64,000 nt of DNA. Source: Pseudomonas sputi (GTDB taxonomy: Bacteria; Pseudomonadota; Gammaproteobacteria; Pseudomonadales; Pseudomonadaceae). The notes beneath the pieces were generated by a model. The model had not been told where the DNA came from and did no database searches. It saw only the letters and a program-made list of their open reading frames with translations. Below are positions 55,610-64,000 of this stretch, in pieces. The stretch is taken from the NCBI RefSeq assembly GCF_021603585.1, contig NZ_BQHI01000005.1:248001-312000 (forward strand). The letters are read 5' to 3'. Numbering within the stretch: the stretch's first letter is position 1; each line of letters starts with the position of its first letter. A program made the translations under genes and the position numbers.

Positions 55610-57388
55610 ATGGCTGACTACAAAGCGCCGCTGCGCGATATGCGCTTCGTCCTCAATGAAGTGTTCGAAGTCGCCAAACTCTGGGCCGAACTGCCGGCCC
55701 TGGCCGAGACCGTGGACGCGGAAACCGTTGAAGCCATTCTCGAAGAGGCCGGCAAGGTCACCAGCAAAAGCATCGCGCCCCTGAGCCGCGCGGCCGACGA
55801 AGAAGGCTGCCACTGGGCCGACGGTGCCGTCACCACGCCGGCCGGTTTCCCTCAGGCCTATCAGACGTATGCCGAAGGCGGCTGGGTCGGTGTTGGCGGT
55901 GATCCGGCCTACGGCGGCATGGGCATGCCCAAAGCCGTGTCGGCTCAGGTCGAAGAAATGGTCAATTCCGCCAGCCTGTCCTTCGGTCTGTACCCGATGC
56001 TGACCGCCGGCGCCTGCCTGTCGATCAACGCCCACGCCAGCGAAGAACTGAAAGCCGCTTATTTGCCGAACATGTACGCCGGTGTCTGGGCCGGTTCCAT
56101 GTGCCTGACCGAGCCGCATGCCGGCACCGACCTGGGCATCATCCGCACCAAGGCCGAACCTCAGGCCGACGGTTCCTACAAGGTCAGCGGCACCAAGATC
56201 TTCATCACCGGCGGTGAGCACGACCTGACCGAAAACATCATCCACCTGGTGCTGGCCAAGCTGCCGGATGCCCCGGCGGGTCCGAAAGGCATTTCGCTGT
56301 TCCTGGTGCCGAAGTTCATGGTCAATGCCGATGGCAGCCTGGGCGCACGCAACCCGGCCAACTGTGGTTCGATCGAACACAAGATGGGCATCCAGGCTTC
56401 GGCCACTTGCGTGATGAACTTCGATGAAGCCGTGGGTTACCTGGTCGGCGAGCCGAACAAGGGCCTGGCCGCGATGTTCACCATGATGAACTACGAGCGT
56501 CTGGGCGTCGGTATCCAAGGCCTGGCCACCGGCGAGCGCTCGTACCAGAACGCCATCGAATACGCCCGCGACCGCCTGCAAAGCCGTTCGCCGACCGGCG
56601 CGCAAAACAAGGACAAGGTGGCAGACCCGATCATCGTCCACCCGGACGTGCGTCGCATGCTGCTGACCATGAAAGCCTCGAACGAAGGCGGCCGTGCGTT
56701 CTCCACCTATGTGGCGATGCAACTCGACACCGCCAAGTTCAGCGAAGACGCTGCCACCCGTAAACGTGCGGAAGACCTGGTTGCCTTGCTGACACCTGTG
56801 GCCAAGGCGTTCCTGACTGATCTGGGTCTGGAAACCACTGTCCACGGTCAGCAGATCTTCGGCGGCCATGGCTACATCCGCGAGTGGGGCCAGGAGCAAC
56901 TGGTGCGTGACGTGCGCATCACCCAGATCTACGAAGGCACCAACGGCATTCAGGCGCTGGACCTGGTGGGGCGCAAGATCGTCGGCAGCGGCGGCGCGTT
57001 CTACAAACTGTTCGCCGACGAGATCCGCCATTTCACTGCAACCGCCAGTGCCGATCTGGGCGAATTCACCCAACCGCTGAATGACGCCGTCGGCACCCTC
57101 GACGAGCTGACTTCGTGGCTGCTGGACCGGGCGAAAACCAACCCGAACGAAATCGGCGCGGCGTCGGTCGAGTATCTGCAAGTGTTCGGCTACACCGCTT
57201 ACGCCTACATGTGGGCACTGATGGCCAAGGCCGCGCTGGGCAAAGAAGCGCAGGACGATTTCTACGCGAGCAAACTGGGCACGGCGCGGTTCTATTTCGC
57301 CCGTCTGCTGCCGCGGATTCACTCGTTGAGCGCGTCGGTCAAGGCCGGCAGCGAGTCGCTGTTCCTGCTGGACGCTGCACAGTTCTGA
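55610..57388 (+). CDS. Acyl-CoA dehydrogenase, third paralog (FadE2-type)
   Basis: 592 residues with the same domain order; the most diverged of the three (for example FITGGEHDLTENIIH, LETTVHGQQIFGGHGY, IYEGTNGIQALDLVGRKI). The catalytic Glu of YEGT is kept. GCGAGG lies nine bases before the ATG at 55610. In P. aeruginosa the corresponding gene (PA0508, from memory) has been called fadE2 and works on medium-chain acyl-CoAs. A long perfect inverted repeat lies just after the stop. Confidence 0.9.
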   Translation: MADYKAPLRDMRFVLNEVFEVAKLWAELPALAETVDAETVEAILEEAGKVTSKSIAPLSRAADEEGCHWADGAVTTPAGFPQAYQTYAEGGWVGVGGDPAYGGMGMPKAVSAQVEEMVNSASLSFGLYPMLTAGACLSINAHASEELKAAYLPNMYAGVWAGSMCLTEPHAGTDLGIIRTKAEPQADGSYKVSGTKIFITGGEHDLTENIIHLVLAKLPDAPAGPKGISLFLVPKFMVNADGSLGARNPANCGSIEHKMGIQASATCVMNFDEAVGYLVGEPNKGLAAMFTMMNYERLGVGIQGLATGERSYQNAIEYARDRLQSRSPTGAQNKDKVADPIIVHPDVRRMLLTMKASNEGGRAFSTYVAMQLDTAKFSEDAATRKRAEDLVALLTPVAKAFLTDLGLETTVHGQQIFGGHGYIREWGQEQLVRDVRITQIYEGTNGIQALDLVGRKIVGSGGAFYKLFADEIRHFTATASADLGEFTQPLNDAVGTLDELTSWLLDRAKTNPNEIGAASVEYLQVFGYTAYAYMWALMAKAALGKEAQDDFYASKLGTARFYFARLLPRIHSLSASVKAGSESLFLLDAAQF

Positions 57389-57395
57389 TGATGTA

Positions 57396-57425
57396 ACGTC
57401 ATGTAAGCGATCTCTTACATGACGT
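57396..57425. other. Perfect 12-bp inverted repeat after the third acyl-CoA dehydrogenase gene
   Basis: ACGTCATGTAAG (57396-57407) and CTTACATGACGT (57414-57425) around CGATCT. No T-tract follows, so it is not a standard terminator. It may be an RNA hairpin at the 3' end or a protein-binding dyad. The rest of the 228-base gap to the LysR gene holds only a terminator. Confidence 0.7.
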
Positions 57426-57569
57426 GCTGCTGTTCTCCCATAGGCGTAGATTGGATCCAGAGCTAATCTACTTTCCATGGACGTCGCGCAGGAAGCGCAA
57501 AGCAACAACACGGACACGTAGGATTCTGCCAGGGTGGCGGAGTGAAATGGATGTCAGGGAAACAGTCTG

Positions 57570-57597
57570 CAAAGCCCCGCTTCGGCGGGGTTTTCTT
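57570..57597. terminator. Terminator between acyl-CoA dehydrogenase and LysR genes
   Basis: AAAGCCCCGC / GCGGGGTTTTCTT, GC-rich stem with TTCG loop, T-rich on the plus strand and A-rich on the left, so usable from both sides. It lies 20 bases from the LysR stop. Confidence 0.85.
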
Positions 57598-57616
57598 ATG
57601 CCCGCAGAAAAAGTTT

Positions 57617-58546
57617 TCAGCTCAGCGCGTCCAGTGGCGGCGCACCTTTCAGCGGCTTTTCCTCGCGCTGCATCACTTCCTCCAGCAACGTTCGCAACAA
57701 GGCCAATGACGCCTGCTGGCGCTGCACATCGCGACACACCAGCCCGACCTTCAACGGCACGCGCGGCTCACTCAACGGTTTCCACAGCAGATCCTGATCG
57801 TCGTGCTCCTTTTGCGAACGACCGGGCAGCACCGTCGCCAGACGCGTATGCGGCAGGCTGTCGAGAATCCCCACCATGTTGTTCAGTTCTGCCTGAACTT
57901 GCGGGCGTCGTCCGAGGCTGGCCAGTTGCGCTTGCCAGATCTGGCGGATCTGAAATTCTTCGCCCAACAGCAACATCGGCAATTCGGCGGCCTGACTCAT
58001 CGAGACTTTCTTGAATTCCCGCAGCGGATGATCCGCCGGGATGACCAGCGTCAGTTCATCTTCGTACAGCATCACGCCGTGCAGCCCCGGCTGGCGAGGC
58101 GGCAGGTAGCTGATGCCGATGTCCAGCGAGCCATTGAGCAGACGCCGTTCGATCTCCAGCCCCGTCAATTCATAAATCTGCACCACCAGATGCGGCTGGG
58201 CCTTGCGCACTCGCTCCAGCATTTGCGGCACCAGGCTGGTGTGCACGGTCTGCAGCACGCCGATCGCCAGCGTACGTAATGCCTGACCCTTGAAGTTGCC
58301 CAGCGCCTCACGCGCCCGCTGCATACCGTCGAGCAGCGGCAGGGCGTGGTTGTACAACGTGTGGGCGGCTAGGGTCGGCAACAGGCGTTTGCTGCTGCGC
58401 TCGAACAGAGTGACGTCGAGGTTCTGTTCCAGATGGCGAATCTGCTGGGACAGCGCGGGCTGAGAGATCGACAGGCGCTCTGCGGCGCGTCCGACGTGAC
58501 CTTCTTCGTAGACCGCGACGAAATAACGCAGTTGTTTGAAATCCAT
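57617..58546 (-). CDS. LysR-family transcriptional regulator
   Basis: 309 residues. N-terminal winged helix-turn-helix (about 1-60, LRYFVAVYEEGHVGRAAERLSISQPALSQQIRHLE) and a periplasmic-binding-like effector domain (about 90-295). It resembles the CynR/benzoate subgroup but no ligand can be named. It is divergent from the class III aminotransferase gene and probably controls it or itself. The ATG at 58546 overlaps a LysR-type dyad; a GTG three codons upstream is a possible alternative start. Confidence 0.88.
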   Translation of the reverse strand: MDFKQLRYFVAVYEEGHVGRAAERLSISQPALSQQIRHLEQNLDVTLFERSSKRLLPTLAAHTLYNHALPLLDGMQRAREALGNFKGQALRTLAIGVLQTVHTSLVPQMLERVRKAQPHLVVQIYELTGLEIERRLLNGSLDIGISYLPPRQPGLHGVMLYEDELTLVIPADHPLREFKKVSMSQAAELPMLLLGEEFQIRQIWQAQLASLGRRPQVQAELNNMVGILDSLPHTRLATVLPGRSQKEHDDQDLLWKPLSEPRVPLKVGLVCRDVQRQQASLALLRTLLEEVMQREEKPLKGAPPLDALS

Positions 58547-58559
58547 AAGTAACACTTAT
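58545..58559. promoter_or_regulatory. LysR-type dyad at the regulator's own start
   Basis: ATAAGT-AAC-ACTTAT, a perfect 15-bp palindrome containing T-N11-A, the core of LysR boxes. It covers the start codon of the lysR-type gene, suggesting autoregulation and control of the divergent gene. Confidence 0.5.
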
Positions 58560-58647
58560 CGAAAATGCTGGGAAATCGAAATGGCTCGACACCGTGAACC
58601 GGCCTAGTCTAACCGCATTCACAAGGCTTACAGGGCCGGAAAGCGCA

Positions 58648-58719
58648 ATGACCAGCGTTTGTTTCGAAAGTGTTTACATAGGCAGTTCAAAAAACCTCGA
58701 TCGAGGTTTTTTTCAATGA
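58648..58719 (+). CDS. Possible leader peptide / upstream ORF before the aminotransferase
   Basis: ATG at 58648 opens a 23-codon frame (begins MTSVCFESVY, ends DRGFFQ). Its stop TGA overlaps the aminotransferase ATG (ATGA). GGAAAG lies about nine bases before its start. Its last codons run through the terminator-like hairpin at 58689-58713. This is the arrangement of a translationally coupled leader, but no run of one regulatory amino acid is present. Could be chance. Confidence 0.35.
   Translation: MTSVCFESVYIGSSKNLDRGFFQ
58689..58713 (+). terminator. Terminator-like hairpin immediately before the aminotransferase start
   Basis: AAAAAACCTCGA / TCGAGGTTTTTT is a perfect 24-bp palindrome ending in seven Ts, two bases before the ATG. 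Its right arm (GAGG) is the only Shine-Dalgarno candidate, nine bases from the start. It could be an attenuator or a switch that hides the ribosome site. Confidence 0.6.
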
Positions 58720-59999
58720 ATCTGTTCAGCTTGCGGCGCCAGACGCCGAGCCTCGATGACCTGGCTTTTGAAACCCGTGAATCGGATGCCGCTGATGGCT
58801 TGAATGCCGAGCGCCTGATGCCCAGCGTCGAGCGTCCGCAGCAGGTATTCGTTCGCGGCCAGGGTTCCTGGCTGTGGGACAACAATGACCGCGCCTACCT
58901 GGACTTTTCCCAGGCCGGCGGCGCCAACAGCCTCGGCCACAGCCCTTCGGCGCTGGTCAAGGCGATCGCCAGCCAGGCCCAGGCCCTGATCAATCCCGGT
59001 TTCAATCTGCACAACCGCGGCATGCTCAGCCTCGCCGAGCGTCTGTGTGCCAGCACTGCCAGCGATCAGGCCTACCTGCTCAACAGCGGCAGTGAGGCCT
59101 GTGAAGCGGCAATCAAACTGGCGCGCAAATGGGGTCAACTGCATCGCGGTGGCGCTTCACGGATCATTGTCGCCAGACAAGGCTGTCACGGACGTAGTCT
59201 GGCGACGATTTCGGCGTCGGACAGTTGCAACCTGCAAAACCGTTTCGCACCGTTGCTGCCCGGTTTCGATCCGGTACCGTTCAATGACCTGCCGGCGCTG
59301 CATGCAGCGGTGGATGCGCAGACCGTGGCGATCATGCTCGAACCGATCCAGAGTGATGCCGGAGTAATCGCGGCGACCGAGCATTACCTCAAAGGTGTCG
59401 AACGCCTCTGCCGTGAGCTGGGGATTCTATTGATTCTCGACGAAGTGCAGACCGGCATCGGCCGCTGCGGCACCTTGCTCGCCGAACAGTCCTACGGCGT
59501 TCGCGCCGATATCGTCGTGCTCGGCAAGGGCCTCGGCGGTGGCGTGCCACTGGCGGCGCTGCTGGCGCGAGGCAAGGCGTGCTGTTTCGACTCCGGCGAG
59601 TTGGGCGGCACTCATCATGGCAACGCACTGATGACCGCCGCAGGGCTGGTGGTGCTCGACAGCGTGCAGGATCGTGCTTTTCTCGAGCAAGTCCGGGGCA
59701 ACGGCCAGTATTTGCGCGAAGGGCTCGCCCGTCTGGCCCATCGTTATGAACATGGCGATTTGCGTGGGCAAGGGCTGTTCTGGGGACTGACCCTGTCGGA
59801 GGACTCCGCCGAGGCTGTGGTCAAAGCCGCACTTCACGAAGGCTTGCTGCTCAACGCCCCACAAGCCAACTGCCTGCGCTTCACCCCGGCGCTCAACGTC
59901 AGCAAGGCCAACATCGACGAAATGCTCCTGCGCCTGGCCCGCGCCTTCTCCCGGGTCCGCACTGCGCAACTGCAATGCCGCAAAGGCATTGCCGTCTGA
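58716..59999 (+). CDS. Class III PLP-dependent aminotransferase (ArgD/acetylornithine-type)
   Basis: 427 residues. The PLP lysine is Lys271 (VVLGKGLGGG), LDEVQTGIGR (241-250) carries the pyridine-nitrogen Asp, and LLNSGSEACEAAIKLAR is the phosphate-binding block. Closest in pattern to acetylornithine/succinyldiaminopimelate aminotransferases but with a ~40-residue N-terminal extension and no arginine genes nearby, so the substrate is open. The ATG at 58716 gives the likely start; an in-frame TTG at 58659 is less plausible. Divergent from the LysR gene. Confidence 0.85.
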   Translation: MNLFSLRRQTPSLDDLAFETRESDAADGLNAERLMPSVERPQQVFVRGQGSWLWDNNDRAYLDFSQAGGANSLGHSPSALVKAIASQAQALINPGFNLHNRGMLSLAERLCASTASDQAYLLNSGSEACEAAIKLARKWGQLHRGGASRIIVARQGCHGRSLATISASDSCNLQNRFAPLLPGFDPVPFNDLPALHAAVDAQTVAIMLEPIQSDAGVIAATEHYLKGVERLCRELGILLILDEVQTGIGRCGTLLAEQSYGVRADIVVLGKGLGGGVPLAALLARGKACCFDSGELGGTHHGNALMTAAGLVVLDSVQDRAFLEQVRGNGQYLREGLARLAHRYEHGDLRGQGLFWGLTLSEDSAEAVVKAALHEGLLLNAPQANCLRFTPALNVSKANIDEMLLRLARAFSRVRTAQLQCRKGIAV

Positions 60000-60046
60000 G
60001 CTGAAGTTTCCCACCCGAATTCAAGAACCGTCTCGCGGTATAACGC

Positions 60047-60087
60047 ACGCCCCACGCCTGATTCTTTTGACGTGGGGCGTTTTTTTT
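60047..60087 (+). terminator. Rho-independent terminator after the aminotransferase gene
   Basis: ACGCCCCACG / CGTGGGGCGT, ten-base arms with a 14-base loop and seven Ts. Confidence 0.88.
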
Positions 60088-60206
60088 GCGGCCGGGTAAT
60101 GGCAATCAAATGGCGAGATCACGGGTTGCACTGAACCCTGACGAACGGCACAGGTCGATTAGCTTGTATGGCTCAGGTGAGCCAACCCCCAATCAGGAGC
60201 TGCCCC

Positions 60207-60365
60207 ATGGACTTTATCCGCATCATCATTGCCATTCTGTTGCCGCCTCTGGGTGTGTTTCTGCAGGTCGGGTTCGGCGGCGCGTTCTGGCTGAACATTC
60301 TGTTGACGTTGTGCGGCTACATCCCTGGGATCGTGCATGCGGTGTACATCATCGCCAAGCGCTGA
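60207..60365 (+). CDS. YqaE/Pmp3-family small membrane protein
   Basis: 52 residues: MDFIRIIIAILLPPLGVFLQVGFG, then a second span ending in VYIIAKR. This is the UPF0057/Pmp3 pattern, small two-span proteins tied to membrane potential and salt or cold stress. CAGGAG lies eight bases before the ATG at 60207. It ends three bases from the stop of the convergent peptidase gene. Confidence 0.88.
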   Translation: MDFIRIIIAILLPPLGVFLQVGFGGAFWLNILLTLCGYIPGIVHAVYIIAKR

Positions 60366-60368
60366 GAT

Positions 60369-62177
60369 TTAATCCGCCAGGCCCATCACCCGCCGGTAGA
60401 ACCGCCATTCCTGCTCCAGTGCATGGGCCTGATTGGCGGCCCGGCGGAAGCCGTGACGTTCATCGGCGTAGTAATGCGCTTCGACCTCAATGCCGTTTTG
60501 CTCCAGGGCCGCGACCATGTCGCGGGTCTGTTGCGGCACGACGACGGCGTCCAGTTCACCCTGAAAGAAAATCATCGGCACGCGGATGTTGCCTGCGTGC
60601 AGCAACGGCGTGCGGGCCGCGTAGCGTTCGGCGTCCTTCTCCGGATCGCCGATCAGCCAGTCCAGATAGTCGCCTTCGAACTTGTGTGTCGCGCGGGCCA
60701 GGGCCACCGGGTCGCTGACGCCGTAGAGGCTGGCGCCGGCGCGGAACACCTGATGGAACGCCAGAGCGCACAGTGTCGTGTAACCACCGGCGCTGCCGCC
60801 ACGGATGAATGCACGCTCACCGTCGATCCTGCCGCGTTCGGCCAGATAGGCCACCACTGCGCAGGCGTCCTCGACATCTACCGCGCCCCAACTCAGATGC
60901 AGCGCCTGCCGATACTCCCGCCCATAGCCGCTGCTACCCCGGTAATTGAGGTCGGCGACGGCGAAACCGCGTTGCGTCCAGTACTGGATGCGCGGATCCA
61001 GCATCGGGTAGCAGGCCGACGTTGGACCACCGTGAATGAACACCACCAGCGGCGGTTTCTCATCGCCATTCGTCGCCGGGTAAAAGAAGCCGTGTGCTTC
61101 ACCCGCACCGCTGGGGTAGCGCAGGGTTTGCGGTCGGCTGATGCGCTCGGCGGGCAGCGGTGCGACACCGCCGGCCAGGACATCCACTTCACGCGATTCG
61201 CGATCGATGGCGATCACCGCAGAAGGGCTGATCGGTGAGGCGCCAATGCAGTAAATGAATTGTTCATCGACGGCCAGATGACGGAAACGGCTGTAGTCGC
61301 CGGTAAAGTCTTCACCGTTAAGCGCCAGACGGCCGAAACCGCCTTCGCTCCAGCTCGCCAGAAAGCTTTCGTCAGTGGGCAACCAGGTGCAGCCGCCTAG
61401 TTGCCATGGCGCCGGCGCGTGATCGGCCGGAGCACAAGGCAGCGGTTGCAAACTTCCTGCAGACTCGACCCACGGTTGCCAATAGCCGCCACGGTCGGTC
61501 AGGCAGCCCAGTCGTCCGCTGGTATCGAAACGCGGTTGCTGGATCGACTCTTCCAGCGTTTCACCCGCCACACAACGTGGGACGGAAAATCCATTGCCCG
61601 AGCGCTCCGCGAGCATCAGCCGAGTGGACGTCCACGGCTGGTGCGGGCGGCTCCATTCGATCCACGCCAAGCGCTGGCCGTCCGGACTGATGATCGGCGA
61701 CGCGTAAAAATCCGCACCTTCAACCAGCATTTGGCGGTCGCCATTCGCCAGATCGATAGCCACCAGCCGATGGCGATCACCATCCTCTTCAACGGCCAGC
61801 ACCTGCCCGTCGGCGTAGTTCAGATCGCCATAGCGACACTCGCCGGACGTCAATGCCACGGGTTCGCCATCCAGCGTCTGGCGATACAACTGCTGGTCCG
61901 CCTCGTTGACGAAAACCACCCCGTCAGGCGTCAGGCAAAACGCCCCACCACCATATTCGTACACCCGACTGCGCACGCTGAAGCCCACAGGTGTCAGACA
62001 TTTCACTGCGCCATCGCCCCAGTGCCAGATCCGGCAGGCGGCGTCTGTCGGGCGATATTCATTCCAGAACAAGCCATGGGCGCCGAGCTGCAATTCGGCG
62101 AAGTCCACGCCGGCAGCAACGGCGGCGATGGCGCTGAAAGGCTCAGCCTTTGGCGATGAGGCGCGAGTTTCGTTCAT
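60369..62177 (-). CDS. S9 prolyl-oligopeptidase-family peptidase of the pqq operon (PqqM-like)
   Basis: 602 residues. An N-terminal beta-propeller (about 20-340) precedes an alpha/beta hydrolase domain with nucleophile Ser in RGGSAGGYT (near 445) and the triad Asp (GELDAVVVP) and His (DERHGFR) close to the C-terminus. In the P. fluorescens group a gene of this type ends the pqq operon and is called pqqM; its need in PQQ synthesis is unproven, perhaps in handling PqqA peptide. The ATG at 62177 overlaps the pqqE stop region by 35 bases. Confidence 0.82.
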   Translation of the reverse strand: MNETRASSPKAEPFSAIAAVAAGVDFAELQLGAHGLFWNEYRPTDAACRIWHWGDGAVKCLTPVGFSVRSRVYEYGGGAFCLTPDGVVFVNEADQQLYRQTLDGEPVALTSGECRYGDLNYADGQVLAVEEDGDRHRLVAIDLANGDRQMLVEGADFYASPIISPDGQRLAWIEWSRPHQPWTSTRLMLAERSGNGFSVPRCVAGETLEESIQQPRFDTSGRLGCLTDRGGYWQPWVESAGSLQPLPCAPADHAPAPWQLGGCTWLPTDESFLASWSEGGFGRLALNGEDFTGDYSRFRHLAVDEQFIYCIGASPISPSAVIAIDRESREVDVLAGGVAPLPAERISRPQTLRYPSGAGEAHGFFYPATNGDEKPPLVVFIHGGPTSACYPMLDPRIQYWTQRGFAVADLNYRGSSGYGREYRQALHLSWGAVDVEDACAVVAYLAERGRIDGERAFIRGGSAGGYTTLCALAFHQVFRAGASLYGVSDPVALARATHKFEGDYLDWLIGDPEKDAERYAARTPLLHAGNIRVPMIFFQGELDAVVVPQQTRDMVAALEQNGIEVEAHYYADERHGFRRAANQAHALEQEWRFYRRVMGLAD

Positions 62178-63294
62178 TGCGAAAGGCCAGTTGTTCAATG
62201 GTCTGGGTGGCGTGCTCGGCTTCTTCTCGGGCCTTGAGGATCACACCGTGATGTTCGGACTTGCTGCACACCGGGTCGGCATTGCTGGCATCGCCGGTGA
62301 GCATGAAGGCCTGGCAGCGGCAGCCGCCGAAATCCTGTTCCTTCTCGTCGCAGGAGCGGCACGGCTCGGGCATCCAGTCATAGCCGCGAAAGCGGTTGAA
62401 GCCGAACGAGTCGTACCAGATGTGCTGCATGCTGTGGTCGCGCACATTGGGAAATTGTACCGGCAGCTGTCGGGCGCCATGACAGGGCAGGGCGGTGCCG
62501 TCCGGGGTGACTGTCAGAAACAGACTGCCCCAGCCGTTCATGCAGGCTTTCGGGCGTTCTTCGTAGTAGTCCGGAGTGACGAAAATCAGCTTGCACGGAT
62601 GCCCTTCGGCTTCCAGCTTGGCGCGGTATTCGTTAGTGATGCGTTCGGCCCGCACCAGTTGTTCCTTGGTCGGCAAGAGGCCGACACGATTGAGCTGCGC
62701 CCAGCCGTAGAACTGGCAAGTAGCGAGTTCGACGAAGTCGGCCTCCAGCGCAATGCACAGTTCAATGATGCGGTCGATCTTGTCGATGTTGTGCCGATGG
62801 GTGACGAAGTTCAGCACCATCGGATAGCCGTGGGCCTTCACGGCGCGGGCCATTTCCAGTTTCTGCGCGAAGGCCTTTTTCGAACCGGCGAGCAGGTTGT
62901 TCACTTGCTCGTCGCTGGCCTGGAAACTGATCTGGATGTGGTCGAGGCCGGCCTTCTTGAAGTCGCTGATCTTCTGTTCGGTCAGGCCGATGCCGGAGGT
63001 GATCAGGTTGGTGTAGAAACCCAACTGGCGCGCTTCGCGGATCAGTTCGGCGAGGTCCTGGCGCACCAGCGGTTCGCCCCCGGAAAAGCCCAGTTGCGCC
63101 GCGCCCATTTCCCGCGCTTCGCGAAACACCTTGATCCACTGCTCGGTGCTCAGCTCCTTGCCCTGCTCGGCGAAATCCAGCGGATTGGAGCAGTACGGGC
63201 ATTGCAGCGGGCAGCGGTAGGTCAGCTCGGCGAGCAGCCACAACGGCAGGCCGACTTCCGGTTTGGCCGGGACCTGCACCGATGACTCAGGCAA
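62143..63294 (-). CDS. pqqE: PqqA peptide cyclase PqqE
   Basis: 383 residues, a radical SAM-SPASM enzyme that links Glu and Tyr side chains of the PqqA precursor. The radical SAM cluster ligands are Cys28, Cys32 and Cys36-region (CPLQCPYC), GGEPLVR is the SAM-binding block, and auxiliary-cluster cysteines lie in [26 protein letters not shown] and CSKSEHH. The start lacks an ATG: TTG at 63294 ([15 protein letters not shown]) or GTG at 63279 are the choices. It overlaps the pqqD stop. Confidence 0.92.
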   Translation of the reverse strand: MPESSVQVPAKPEVGLPLWLLAELTYRCPLQCPYCSNPLDFAEQGKELSTEQWIKVFREAREMGAAQLGFSGGEPLVRQDLAELIREARQLGFYTNLITSGIGLTEQKISDFKKAGLDHIQISFQASDEQVNNLLAGSKKAFAQKLEMARAVKAHGYPMVLNFVTHRHNIDKIDRIIELCIALEADFVELATCQFYGWAQLNRVGLLPTKEQLVRAERITNEYRAKLEAEGHPCKLIFVTPDYYEERPKACMNGWGSLFLTVTPDGTALPCHGARQLPVQFPNVRDHSMQHIWYDSFGFNRFRGYDWMPEPCRSCDEKEQDFGGCRCQAFMLTGDASNADPVCSKSEHHGVILKAREEAEHATQTIEQLAFRNERNSRLIAKG

Positions 63295-63562
63295 GTTCGA
63301 TCCAGTGCTGCGCACGGGCAACCTCCATGAATTGCTCGATGTCGTCACCGAGCTCGGGCACACCGGGGAACTGTTTGTCGAGCTCGGCGATGATCGCCGC
63401 GACATCCCGCTCCCCGTCGATCAGGCCGCCGATCAGCGCGGCGCTGTCATTGAGTTTGATCATGCCCTCCGGGTACAGCAGCACGTGGCCTTTCTGCGCC
63501 GGTTCGTACTGGAAACGGTAGCCGGGGCGCCAGGTCGGGGTCTTGCTGCGGTCGAAACTCAT
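63287..63562 (-). CDS. pqqD: PQQ biosynthesis peptide chaperone PqqD
   Basis: 91 residues, winged-helix RiPP recognition element that binds PqqA and delivers it to Pqq[35 protein letters not shown] is the family core. The ATG at 63562 overlaps the pqqC stop (ATGA). Confidence 0.95.
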   Translation of the reverse strand: MSFDRSKTPTWRPGYRFQYEPAQKGHVLLYPEGMIKLNDSAALIGGLIDGERDVAAIIAELDKQFPGVPELGDDIEQFMEVARAQHWIELA

Positions 63563-64000
63563 AAGGCGATTCCTTTATGCCAGACCCGTTGATCGGTGAC
63601 GCTGTGATACGGCGGGCGGTTCAGTTCGTAGGCCATGCTCATGGCATCGAGCATGCTCCAAAGAATGTCCAGTTTGAACTGGAGAATTTCCAGCATGCGC
63701 TCCTGACCTTCGCGGGTCTTGTAGTGCTCCAGCGTGATCGCCAGACCATGCTCGACATCACGCCGGGCCTGGCCGAGACGGGTGCGGAAATACTCGTAGC
63801 CCGCGGGGTCGATCCACGGGTAATGCTGCGGCCAGCTGTCGAGACGCGACTGGTGGATCTGCGGCGCGAACAGCTCGGTCAGCGAACTGCTGGCGGCTTC
63901 CTGCCAACTGGCGCGGCGGGCGAAGTTGACGTAGGCATCGACGGCGAAACGCACGCCGGGCAGCACCAGTTCCTGGGAGCGCAGTTGATCCGGATCGAGA
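63559..64000 (-). CDS. pqqC: Pyrroloquinoline-quinone synthase PqqC, C-terminal part (cut by window edge)
   Basis: About 147 C-terminal residues of PqqC, the cofactorless oxidase that finishes PQQ. The frame continues to the window edge; recognisable segments are [48 protein letters not shown] and [32 protein letters not shown]. It is upstream of pqqD in the same operon; pqqF, pqqA and pqqB should lie to the right. Confidence 0.95.
   Translation of the reverse strand, partial: LDPDQLRSQELVLPGVRFAVDAYVNFARRASWQEAASSSLTELFAPQIHQSRLDSWPQHYPWIDPAGYEYFRTRLGQARRDVEHGLAITLEHYKTREGQERMLEILQFKLDILWSMLDAMSMAYELNRPPYHSVTDQRVWHKGIAL

Noticed and set aside
58716-59999. Class III aminotransferase as the missing bioA
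   Set aside because: The pattern is closer to acetylornithine-type enzymes, it lies more than 11 kb from the bio operon, and it has its own regulator.

Overview
The window looks like chromosome of a Pseudomonas, most likely of the P. fluorescens group. The basis is high-GC coding DNA, pseudomonad-type REP/REPIN palindromes, and blocks of genes whose order matches Pseudomonas genomes as I remember them (gbcB-ltaE-glyA-soxBDAG-purU-fdhA; creBC-creD; bioBFHCD followed by three acyl-CoA dehydrogenases; pqqCDE plus an S9 peptidase). I saw no rRNA, tRNA, insertion sequence, prophage or CRISPR array. Species assignment is inference.

Layout. (1) 1-15.8 kb holds glycine-betaine/choline catabolism: the GbcB reductase, threonine aldolase, serine hydroxymethyltransferase, heterotetrameric sarcosine oxidase, formyl-THF deformylase and glutathione-independent formaldehyde dehydrogenase. 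Together they strip methyl groups from betaine and sarcosine, route the one-carbon units through THF or formaldehyde to formate, and feed glycine to serine. This block is interrupted at 1.45-3.8 kb by an orphan type VI secretion module: Hcp, a glycine-zipper toxin-like protein and a small membrane protein. An SDR gene follows. (2) 15.8-18.5 kb has small secreted proteins, a PlsC-type acyltransferase and a retropepsin-like protein. (3) 18.6-23.3 kb is creB-creC and creD, separated by an antisense membrane acyltransferase. (4) 23.4-29.6 kb has a GST and a cell-surface-signalling iron-uptake system (PepSY protein, TonB receptor with STN domain, FecR, FecI). (5) 29.6-37.9 kb has a DnaQ-type exonuclease with a cNMP/CBS/DUF294 regulator, a lone receiver, an AT-rich orphan gene, malate synthase G, a GcvR-type ACT protein and RarD. 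(6) 38-41.8 kb has SrkA, a Tat-exported PhoX phosphatase and ModE. (7) 41.8-47.6 kb has comF divergent from bioBFHCD, with a BirA-type operator between them, then a small flagellar-rod-like protein. (8) 47.8-57.4 kb has three paralogous acyl-CoA dehydrogenases, the first behind a strong promoter and a PsrA-type box, with a di-heme peroxidase and a diguanylate cyclase between the first and second. (9) 57.6-60 kb has a LysR regulator divergent from a class III aminotransferase that is preceded by a short upstream ORF and a terminator-like hairpin. (10) 60.2-64 kb has a YqaE protein and the 3' end of a pqq operon (pqqC partial, pqqD, pqqE, S9 peptidase) running off the right edge.

The most unusual items are the orphan Hcp/toxin/immunity-like module, two matching CTGT-N8-ACAG palindromes upstream of two unrelated orphan genes, two exact DnaA boxes in one intergenic region, and the leader ORF/hairpin before the aminotransferase. 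All assignments come from reading the sequence and from family knowledge; no database search was run.
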